From Gemmatimonadota bacterium (lineage in GTDB: Bacteria; Gemmatimonadota; Gemmatimonadetes; Gemmatimonadales; GWC2-71-9): 25,047 nucleotides of DNA. Shown here in pieces: positions 9,974 through 16,097 of the stretch. The stretch's first letter is position 1; each line of letters starts with the position of its first letter. Location of the stretch: assembly GCA_027294815.1 (NCBI GenBank), contig JAPULP010000035.1:1-25047 (forward strand). The letters are read 5' to 3'. The position numbers were made by a program, and so were the translations under genes. Under the pieces are notes generated by a model that saw nothing but the letters and a program-made list of their open reading frames with translations, was not told the DNA's origin and made no database searches.

Positions 9974-11394
9974 GCTGGGAAACCGTCATCGGACTCGAAA
10001 TCCACGTGCAGCTGGCCACTCGATCGAAAATGTTCTGTGGCTGCTCGTCGGCGTTCGGCGACCAACCCAATACGAATGTTTGCCCGACGTGCCTCGGGCT
10101 TCCCGGAGCACTCCCGGTCGCCAATCTGGAAGCGGTGCGGCTCGCTACCCGTGCCGCGCTCGCCCTCGACCTTACGATCCATCGCACCAGCGTTTTCGCG
10201 CGCAAGAACTATTTTTATCCCGATCTACCCAAAGGTTACCAGATCTCCCAGTTCGACATGCCGCTCGCTACGGCAGGACGGTTGCGCATCGCGTCGCCGG
10301 ACCGAGACGACATCACCGTCGAGATCACGCGATTGCACCTCGAAGAAGACGCGGGTAAATCCCTACACGATCGTATTCCGGAAAAGACCGCGGTGGATTT
10401 CAATCGGGCCGGGGTGCCGTTGGTGGAAATCGTAACGGAACCCGACCTCCGCTCTCCCGCTGAAGCGCGAGCGTTCCTCGTTGCCCTGAAACAAATCCTG
10501 CAATATCTCGAGATCTCCGATTGCAATATGGAGGAAGGGCATCTGCGCGTTGACGCCAACCTCTCGATCCGACCGGCAAACGGCTCGACGTTGGGGGTGA
10601 AGCAAGAGGTCAAGAACATGAACTCGTTCGCGGCGGCTGAGCGTGCATTGGAACAACTACGCGACCGCCAAATAGATCTCGTGGAGGCAAAACAGGCCAT
10701 CGAACTAACCACGTTCTCCGCGGCGAGCGGCGCATTACGGGCGATACGAAAGAAAGAGGAAAGCCATGACTACCGGTATTTTCCGGAACCCGACCTCCCT
10801 CCGCTGACGCTGGCCGACGACTGGATCGCCGACGAGCGCCATGCACTCCCAGAATTACCCGAAGCTAAACAGATCCGCTTTCAGCACGAGTACGGTATTC
10901 GCCCGTATGACGCCGACGTGTTGTCCGCAACTCGGCAGATCGCCGATTACTTCGAAGCCGTCGTCGCAGCCGGCGCACCACCTGTGGAAACAGGCAAGTG
11001 GGTGATGGGGTCGGTGCTGCACGAAACGAAAGAAGATGACCATCCGGTTCAGGTAGACCCATCCCGTCTGGCTGCGCTGATCGCCATGGTGGCACGTGGA
11101 GACCTCTCCACACTGGCCGCCAAACGGGTCTACCGCGCGCTCGCCGCCACGAACGACGGGCCAAAGGCGGTTGCGGAGCGATTGGGGGTGCTGCAGGTCA
11201 GAAACGAGGATCAAATAACCGCGTGGGTCGAGGCCGTACTGCAGGCTCGCGACTCGGAGGTAGCCCGATTCCGCGACGGCGAGACGAAACTCCTGGGATT
11301 CTTCATGGGACAGGTGATGCAACAGTCGGGGGGCAAGGCGGATCCGGACAAGGTTCGAGCGATCCTGTCAGACAAACTACAGCCCGACTCTTAA
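9970..11394 (+). CDS. gatB: Asp/Glu-tRNA amidotransferase subunit GatB
   Basis: A 474-residue kinase/transamidase subunit that activates Glu-tRNA or Asp-tRNA with ATP and amidates it with ammonia from GatA. The start is ATG at 9970 (MSWETVIGLEIHVQL), overlapping the gatA stop. Four Zn-type cysteines are at residues 23, 25, 38 and 41 (FCGC then CPTC). Family motifs follow: NYFYPDLPKGYQISQFD, LHLEEDAGKS, NRAGVPLVEIVTEPD, MEEGHLRVDANLS, EVKNMNSF and YRYFPEPDLPP. The C-terminal YqeY-like tail ends with LGFFMGQVMQQSGGKADP. Its stop codon shares four bases (TTAA) with the convergent phospholipase gene. The open frame runs further upstream to 9358, but that part is a shadow of gatA. Confidence 0.97.
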   Translation: MSWETVIGLEIHVQLATRSKMFCGCSSAFGDQPNTNVCPTCLGLPGALPVANLEAVRLATRAALALDLTIHRTSVFARKNYFYPDLPKGYQISQFDMPLATAGRLRIASPDRDDITVEITRLHLEEDAGKSLHDRIPEKTAVDFNRAGVPLVEIVTEPDLRSPAEARAFLVALKQILQYLEISDCNMEEGHLRVDANLSIRPANGSTLGVKQEVKNMNSFAAAERALEQLRDRQIDLVEAKQAIELTTFSAASGALRAIRKKEESHDYRYFPEPDLPPLTLADDWIADERHALPELPEAKQIRFQHEYGIRPYDADVLSATRQIADYFEAVVAAGAPPVETGKWVMGSVLHETKEDDHPVQVDPSRLAALIAMVARGDLSTLAAKRVYRALAATNDGPKAVAERLGVLQVRNEDQITAWVEAVLQARDSEVARFRDGETKLLGFFMGQVMQQSGGKADPDKVRAILSDKLQPDS

Positions 11395-12335
11395 CTTCCC
11401 TCTTTCTTGATACCGTTCTTTTTCCACGGTCGGTGCGCCTCGGATGACACCCAATACGGCACGGGTGACGAAGGCACCGCGAAGTGCTCGTCGGCCATTT
11501 GTTCGAGCTCGGAGAGGGGAGGGGAAAGGATCCCTTTCACGACATCCAAACGCATCTTCTTGGCAAGGCGCAACGAACTTTCGCCCGCTGGGTCGAGACG
11601 TCGGGGAAACGGATCTTTGTCCGCACCCAGCAATTCCATGATGTATTGGAACGCCGCGCCCATGTATCGCTCCATATCAGCATCGGCGATATCCCACCGA
11701 CTTTGCTTATCCGCCAGACGAACGACTCGCTGCCAGCTCTGTGTTTCCGTCACACCCACCATCCCTCGAAACAACCGGCGGCTCGTTCGCACGGAGAAAA
11801 CCGTTGGCGCCAAGATTTGGTCCAAATGCGCGTCGGCCGCTCCGTGACCAAGTCGAATCACATCCATGGCGGTGGTTGCATATTGTGGGCCGAGTGGTGC
11901 CTCGAACCGGCTTTCCCAATACGAGTGTCCCAGCGCAATCGTCCGTGACGTAACCACGAGTTGTCGCGGCACGAAGTAATTGTGCGCCACGGTGTCCGCC
12001 GCCAAATGAGCGAGGTATCCCAAGGCAAACGCTCGGAGGGGATCTGTTTCAGCCTGATCGTAAATCTCTTGCCCAACATGCCATGAATGACAGTGCCGAC
12101 CAACGGGAGCATATTTTTTTGCCATCGATGTGTCGGCGGCAATGTTCCCATAGAGAAAATCATACGGGAACGCCCGCAGGAGCGACGCTACCACGTGGGG
12201 GAGTTGTTCCAGGTTTGCGAGAACCGATTCACCGAGGAAGATGTGCGTGGCCGGCGTCCACGCGTATGCGTCGTCCGGGAACACGGCAATCATCACCAAC
12301 GCGCACACGAATACCGCGAGCCACCGTCGTTTCAC
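11391..12335 (-). CDS. Secreted zinc-dependent phospholipase C family protein
   Basis: A 314-residue protein of the zinc-dependent phospholipase C family. Residues 1-25 are a signal peptide (basic MKRRW, hydrophobic core, then DDAYA). Cleavage after AYA would leave Trp26 as the first residue, as in Bacillus cereus PLC, where the N-terminal Trp is a zinc ligand. Likely metal ligands follow in WTPATH, CHSWH and the HLAADTVAH motif at about residues 108-116, within GYLAHLAADTVAHNYFVP. Whether it cleaves phospholipids or only keeps the fold is unknown. The C-terminus is basic (RPWKKNGIKK). GTG at 12335 is chosen because the signal peptide starts there. It follows the DUF948 gene by 3 bases and converges on gatB. 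Confidence 0.85.
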   Translation of the reverse strand: MKRRWLAVFVCALVMIAVFPDDAYAWTPATHIFLGESVLANLEQLPHVVASLLRAFPYDFLYGNIAADTSMAKKYAPVGRHCHSWHVGQEIYDQAETDPLRAFALGYLAHLAADTVAHNYFVPRQLVVTSRTIALGHSYWESRFEAPLGPQYATTAMDVIRLGHGAADAHLDQILAPTVFSVRTSRRLFRGMVGVTETQSWQRVVRLADKQSRWDIADADMERYMGAAFQYIMELLGADKDPFPRRLDPAGESSLRLAKKMRLDVVKGILSPPLSELEQMADEHFAVPSSPVPYWVSSEAHRPWKKNGIKKEGS

Positions 12336-12338
12336 TGA

Positions 12339-12803
12339 TCAGCGCTTCCGCTTGCGCTTCTTCCCGGGTCCAAGGAAGACTCGCTTCATCGCACCCAGCA
12401 CCGCCGATCCGCGACGCGTAGTCCGTAGCGCTGCAGCCACGTCGAGCACGGTGTCTTCCATCTCCTCTTGAAGCACATCCAGCAAGGCTTCGAGGTCGAG
12501 GAGCCTATCTTCGGTAGCATCGACCGCATTGGTCACTCGGGTACGGATGTCTTGTGAGGTCTCGACGACTCCGTCAATCTCCGAACGGAGCTTCAAAGCC
12601 ATTCGGTTGGCTTCGGAAACCATCGACCTCGCGTTCTCAAGCAGCGGTCTTGAATCCCGTTCGATCGACACGAGGAATCGTTCAAGCACTGCAATCGTCC
12701 TCGACGCCTGACGCAAGAGCGGAACGGCATATGCGACGAAACCCAACGCCATCACAGCAAGGACCGCTGTGGCGATAGCAGTAACGACCGGCACCCAACC
12801 CAT
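12339..12803 (-). CDS. DUF948-type membrane-anchored protein
   Basis: A 154-residue protein of unknown function resembling the DUF948 family. One N-terminal membrane segment (about 5-30, VVTAIATAVLAVMALGFVAY) is followed by a long, predicted helical/coiled-coil region (about 33-130) rich in Glu, Leu, Arg and Asp, and a strongly basic tail (GPGKKRKRKR). The arrangement suggests a cytoplasmic or periplasmic rod anchored in the inner membrane. The ATG at 12803 has a good AAGGAG nine bases upstream. It lies 22 bases after the P-II-like gene and 3 bases before the phospholipase gene, so the three form one operon. Confidence 0.75.
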   Translation of the reverse strand: MGWVPVVTAIATAVLAVMALGFVAYAVPLLRQASRTIAVLERFLVSIERDSRPLLENARSMVSEANRMALKLRSEIDGVVETSQDIRTRVTNAVDATEDRLLDLEALLDVLQEEMEDTVLDVAAALRTTRRGSAVLGAMKRVFLGPGKKRKRKR

Positions 12804-12812
12804 CAGTTTTTA

Positions 12813-12818
12813 CTCCTT
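12813..12818 (-). promoter_or_regulatory. Shine-Dalgarno site of the DUF948 gene
   Basis: The minus strand reads AAGGAG nine bases before the ATG at 12803. It is one of the few strong Shine-Dalgarno sites in the window, since most genes here start inside overlaps. Confidence 0.65.
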
Positions 12819-12825
12819 GATTGCA

Positions 12826-13179
12826 TTAGTCTTCGTCAGGATCCAACTCAGGCGCAAGTCCTACCACTCGACTCAGCGGAACGGCGAAGATGATGCCGGT
12901 GGACGGTTCGCCGAAATCACCACACACGTCCTGAACCATCTTGATCGCGCTGTTCATTACCTCAGGCGACTCGATCACCGAAAGAATAGTCGTGTTTTGC
13001 GGTCGAGACCGCGACATGAGCGTCTGCAACCCGGCAAAGACGGGGACCTCCTGCGACAACACCTTACCCATTCCTTCACTCTTGATGACGGTCGCCCCCG
13101 TCACGCCAAGTTCGAGAAAACCTGACAGGATTTCCTCGAGCTTTTCTTCTCGATTCACCACACATACCAATAATTCCAT
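12826..13179 (-). CDS. P-II-like (GlnB-fold) signalling protein
   Basis: A 117-residue protein with the P-II ferredoxin-like fold: MELLVCVVNREEKLEEILSG, then LGVTGATVIKSEGMGKVL, and the C-terminal TGIIFAVPLSRVVGL that parallels the GKIFVxPVEEVxRI strand of GlnB. It has no tyrosine at all, so it cannot be uridylylated like GlnB. The Arg pair that contacts ATP in the last strand of GlnB is also not evident. It may be a P-II-like sensor of another ligand rather than a nitrogen regulator. ATG at 13179 gives the natural fold start; a TTG at 13260 would add 27 unstructured residues. No Shine-Dalgarno is visible. No amtB or glnA lies nearby. Confidence 0.75.
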   Translation of the reverse strand: MELLVCVVNREEKLEEILSGFLELGVTGATVIKSEGMGKVLSQEVPVFAGLQTLMSRSRPQNTTILSVIESPEVMNSAIKMVQDVCGDFGEPSTGIIFAVPLSRVVGLAPELDPDED

Positions 13180-13476
13180 AATATTTGGGTCGGTGCCGAA
13201 AGCCGAAGGTTGGACCGTCTGGAGACGCCTCAATCTCGCGTCAGGACTCCGGACAGACAAGCGTATGCTAGGCCACAGAGGTCACCGAGTTTCCCCCGAG
13301 CCCCCACCCCCAACCGAAATGTGCCTTGGGAATTATTCTGAGCATACCTTCGATTTGGATTCTGAGAAACGTTGTTTGGCTCTGTGTACGCTGTGGCGAA
13401 GGGAGTGGTCGGGGGTTGTGATAGTCCCGGATTCTGCTTGTTTCTGTGCCAGCTGTGGCGTATGGTTCGCCACATC
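13180..13476. promoter_or_regulatory. Divergent intergenic region between the P-II-like gene and murA
   Basis: This 297-base gap should hold promoters for both directions. Toward murA, TTGTTT (13438-13443) and TATGGT (13461-13466) are spaced by 17 bases but would give an almost leaderless mRNA. Toward the P-II-like gene, the minus strand has TTGTCT with GAGATT 17 bases on, a weak match. The nine-base word GCTGTGGCG occurs at 13390-13398 and 13452-13460, the second copy inside an inverted repeat. Three C5 tracts lie at 13293-13311. I see no RNA gene or convincing small ORF here. Confidence 0.45.
13454..13474. repeat. 7-bp inverted repeat abutting the murA start
   Basis: TGTGGCG (13454-13460) and CGCCACA (13468-13474) are perfect inverse complements around a 7-base spacer, and end two bases before the murA ATG at 13477. 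In DNA this has the form of an operator. In RNA it would be a hairpin covering the position of the ribosome-binding site. The spacer contains a second in-frame ATG (13462) and the putative -10 TATGGT. Confidence 0.5.
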
Positions 13477-14766
13477 ATGAACGAATTTTTCCGCGTTATC
13501 GGCGGCGCGCCGATACAGGGTACCATTCGTCCCGCGGGGAACAAGAACGCGGCCCTACCGATGATCACAGCCGCGCTGCTCGCCGATAGCCCCAGCGACC
13601 TCGTCAACGTCCCACGCATCGCTGATGTCGAAACGCTGTTGCAACTCGTTGGCGAGTTGGGCGTATCGACCGAATGGACCGGGGACAATTCCGTGCGGAT
13701 CGACCCGTCGGGCATCCGGCCGGCGTCGTTGAACGCGGAGCTGGCGGCACGCATTCGTGCTTCCATCCTCCTGGCGGGACCGTTGCTCGCCCGATTCGGC
13801 CGAGTCGTCCTGCCACCACCGGGCGGCGACGTCATCGGGCGGCGCAGGATCGATACCCACTTTCTGGCGCTGGAAGCCCTGGGCGCGGAAGTAACCGTCG
13901 GAGCCGATTACACCCTCGAGGCAAAAAAGCTGGTCGGAGCCACCGTCTTCCTCGATGAAGCCAGCGTCACGGCGACCGAGAACGCGCTCATGGCCGCCGT
14001 GTTGGCGGACGGTACGACCAGCCTGCAAAACGCCGCATCCGAACCTCACGTACAAGACCTCGCGCGCGGCCTCGTGAGCATGGGTGCCGAGATCGAGGGA
14101 ATTGGGTCGAACACGATGACGATCCACGGAAAAAAATCTCTGCATGGATCGACACTGGAGGTGGGGCCCGACCACATCGAGGTCGGCAGCTTCATCGGAC
14201 TGGCGGCAGTGACGAAGGGCGCCATCACTATCGAGGGGGTTCGCCCGGCAGAACTGCGCAGCATTTTAGCGGTGTTTGACCGTCTCGGCGTGCACCCGGT
14301 GCTCGAGGACGATCGGGTCATCATCTCCGCAACGCAGGAACGGCGGATTCGGCCGGACCTGGGCGGCCACATCCCGAAGATCGAAGACGGCCCCTGGCCG
14401 GCCTTTCCCGCAGACCTCATGTCCATCGCGATCGTAGTGGCCACCCAGTGTGAAGGACTGGTGTTGGCGTTCGAGAAGATGTTCGAGTCGCGGCTCTACT
14501 GGGTGGACATGCTGATCGGTCTCGGCGCCAAGATTGTGCTGTGCGATCCGCATCGGGCCCTGGTGGCCGGGCCCGCGCCCTTGAGAGGCGCCGAGGTCCG
14601 GAGCCCGGACATTCGAGCGGGCATGGCGATGCTGATCGCCGCCCTGGCTGCCGAAGGCGAGAGCCAGATCTACAATATCTCGCAGATCGACCGCGGTTAC
14701 GAACGGATAGACGATCGGCTGCGAGCGTTGGGCGCACAGATCGAGAGGATCGACCCGACCCAGTGA
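13477..14766 (+). CDS. murA: UDP-N-acetylglucosamine 1-carboxyvinyltransferase with Asp in the catalytic loop
   Basis: MurA adds enolpyruvate from PEP to UDP-GlcNAc, the first committed step of peptidoglycan synthesis. The 429-residue protein has the N-terminal PAGNKNAALP (Lys23), RIADVETL, the flexible-loop segment LPPPGGDVIGRRRIDTH, and later TEN, EVGSFIGLAAV and PWPAFPADLM with ESRLYWVDML. In E. coli the loop reads GGCAIG with catalytic Cys115; here the equivalent residue is Asp118 (13828-13830). Mycobacterium, Chlamydia and Borrelia enzymes carry the same change and are active but not inactivated by fosfomycin. The start is ATG at 13477; ATG at 13462 would add five residues. The stop overlaps pgeF (GTGA). 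Confidence 0.96.
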   Translation: MNEFFRVIGGAPIQGTIRPAGNKNAALPMITAALLADSPSDLVNVPRIADVETLLQLVGELGVSTEWTGDNSVRIDPSGIRPASLNAELAARIRASILLAGPLLARFGRVVLPPPGGDVIGRRRIDTHFLALEALGAEVTVGADYTLEAKKLVGATVFLDEASVTATENALMAAVLADGTTSLQNAASEPHVQDLARGLVSMGAEIEGIGSNTMTIHGKKSLHGSTLEVGPDHIEVGSFIGLAAVTKGAITIEGVRPAELRSILAVFDRLGVHPVLEDDRVIISATQERRIRPDLGGHIPKIEDGPWPAFPADLMSIAIVVATQCEGLVLAFEKMFESRLYWVDMLIGLGAKIVLCDPHRALVAGPAPLRGAEVRSPDIRAGMAMLIAALAAEGESQIYNISQIDRGYERIDDRLRALGAQIERIDPTQ

Positions 14767-15533
14767 TTGTTGCCGAAGATCGCGAGACGCTCACTGTGCG
14801 AGGTGAGGGCATCGGGTGCGCCGAGCTGGCAGGATGGTTCACAGCGTACCGCCTGATCGCCGGCATCACCACCCGAAGCGGCCCGGCCGGCGACCAAAAC
14901 CTCCGACTCCTGACTGCCGAGCCCTCCGACTCGGAAACGTCCCGGTGGTTCGCGCTGAACCAAGCCTTCCAGACGGCATTCCGGGGCGTCGTCGTGAGCG
15001 TGCAACCTCACGGCACCGAACTACGGGAACACGAGTCGAGCTTCGACGGATGGCTGGTTCTGGACGGGTACGACGGCCATCTCACCGGGGTCGACGGCAT
15101 CTTGTTGGCCGTGACCGTGGCGGATTGCGTCCCGGTATACCTCGCTCACCCGCCCACGCGGTCGATCGCGTTGCTTCACGCCGGATGGCGCGGGATAGCG
15201 GCCGGGATTCTCGAACGGGGGATCGATCGGCTGGCGGCTAGGGTGGCGGCTCCGCCCAAGGAGCTCGTGATGCACTGCGGTGTGGCCATCGGACGGGACC
15301 ATTACGAGGTCGGCCCCGACGTCCTCGCGCAACTGGGACTCGGCGCCGGGCGGGGCCCGGCGCTCGCGGACCTGCGGGGCGTCTTGGCGGCGCGGGGGCG
15401 GGCAGCGGGCGTCGTGGAAATCAGCCAGAGCCCGTGGTGTACCCACCGGGACTCGGCCCACTTTTCGTCGCACAGACGCGACGGCGATGGGGCGGGAAGG
15501 ATGGTCGCATATCTCGGTCGGCCTTTGACTTAA
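14763..15533 (+). CDS. pgeF: Peptidoglycan editing factor PgeF (YfiH / laccase-domain family)
   Basis: A 256-residue member of the YfiH family. In E. coli the protein limits misincorporation of wrong residues into peptidoglycan precursors, and related proteins act on purine nucleosides. The His-Cys-His metal site is recognisable: His83 in VQPHGTE, Cys122 in TVADCVPVYL and His139 in LLHAGWRG. The Cys-His spacing of 17 equals that of E. coli YfiH. The C-terminal part (YEVGPDV, then THRD.AHFSSHRRDG) is also typical. GTG at 14763 overlaps the murA stop (GTGA), which fits a shared role in wall-precursor quality. The open frame runs upstream to 14541 only as a murA shadow. Its last codons contain the -35 box of the rimP promoter. 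Confidence 0.92.
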   Translation: MIVAEDRETLTVRGEGIGCAELAGWFTAYRLIAGITTRSGPAGDQNLRLLTAEPSDSETSRWFALNQAFQTAFRGVVVSVQPHGTELREHESSFDGWLVLDGYDGHLTGVDGILLAVTVADCVPVYLAHPPTRSIALLHAGWRGIAAGILERGIDRLAARVAAPPKELVMHCGVAIGRDHYEVGPDVLAQLGLGAGRGPALADLRGVLAARGRAAGVVEISQSPWCTHRDSAHFSSHRRDGDGAGRMVAYLGRPLT

Positions 15534-15553
15534 CCAACCCCTCGCCGTAGATT
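15525..15553 (+). promoter_or_regulatory. Sigma70-type promoter for rimP-nusA-infB operon
   Basis: TTGACT (15525-15530) and TAGATT (15548-15553) are separated by exactly 17 bases. The -35 matches five of six consensus positions and the -10 four of six, including the first, second and last. The -35 overlaps the last codons of pgeF. The predicted start is near 15559-15561, only a few bases before a terminator hairpin, so transcripts from here must pass it. Confidence 0.65.
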
Positions 15554-15565
15554 TGGTCGTGTGGA

Positions 15566-15595
15566 GCGGGCGCGGTCGGGCCCGCGCTTTTTTTT
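15566..15595 (+). terminator. Intrinsic terminator / possible attenuator ahead of rimP
   Basis: GCGCGG (15570-15575) pairs with CCGCGC (15582-15587) around a six-base loop and is followed directly by eight T (15588-15595). A competing stem GCGGGC (15566-15571) / GCCCGC (15580-15585) uses the same arms. This is a textbook Rho-independent terminator for transcripts from pgeF. It ends seven bases before the rimP ATG and lies just downstream of a predicted promoter, so it may also attenuate the nusA operon. Confidence 0.8.
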
Positions 15596-15602
15596 ATCGA
15601 CG

Positions 15603-16076
15603 ATGGGCGAAAACCTCGAGAGCCTGATAACGGAAGCGCGCCGCCGGATCGCAGAGCTGGGATACGAGCTTGTGGATCTGCGACGTCGTGGCTCTCAGAA
15701 ACGCCCCGTCCTGCAAGTGCGCGTCGACCGGCAAGATTCGACGCCAGATCGTGGGATCACGCACCAAGATTGCACGTTGGTCAGCCGCGCTCTCGAGGAG
15801 TGGTTCGACGCCGAGGGAGCTTTCGGCGAGCGATACGTTCTCGAAGTGTCGTCGCCTGGCATAGAACGGCCGGTGCGCTGGCCTGAACATTGGGCCCGCT
15901 TTCGCGGGCACGACGTGAACGTGAAGCTTGCCGGGCGCGGCCGGGTTCGCGCGACGATCGTAGACACGAGTGATGACGGTTCAACGCTGATGTTGCGAGT
16001 GGCAGGAACGGACGAAGCCATCACCGTTCCATTACACGAAGCCCGAGACGCAACGCTGGCATTTGACTGGAAATAG
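15603..16076 (+). CDS. rimP: Ribosome maturation factor RimP
   Basis: A 157-residue factor for 30S subunit assembly. The N-terminal domain has LITEARRRIAELGYELVDL and RPVLQVRVDR; the middle has ITHQDCTLVSRALEEWFD; LEVSSPGIERPV leads into the C-terminal SH3-like domain (RFRGHDVNVKL, AITVPLHEARDATLAFDW). ATG at 15603 gives the normal family start, but it has no Shine-Dalgarno: the eight-T tract and ATCGACG occupy that position. An in-frame GTG at 15561 would add 14 residues translated through the terminator hairpin, and it coincides with the predicted transcription start. Leaderless initiation there is therefore conceivable. It heads the nusA-infB operon, 21 bases before nusA. Confidence 0.93.
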   Translation: MGENLESLITEARRRIAELGYELVDLRRRGSQKRPVLQVRVDRQDSTPDRGITHQDCTLVSRALEEWFDAEGAFGERYVLEVSSPGIERPVRWPEHWARFRGHDVNVKLAGRGRVRATIVDTSDDGSTLMLRVAGTDEAITVPLHEARDATLAFDWK

Positions 16077-16097
16077 ACAAAGACTGAAGGAGCATAC

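Noticed and set aside
11413..11435. Hairpin ACCGT-N9-ACGGT just after gatB as a terminator
   Set aside because: The stem is only five pairs and no T tract follows on either strand; it lies within the phospholipase coding region.
13293..13311. Possible G-quadruplex on the minus strand upstream of the P-II-like gene
   Set aside because: Only three G5 tracts are present, and a canonical quadruplex needs four; not strong enough to call.
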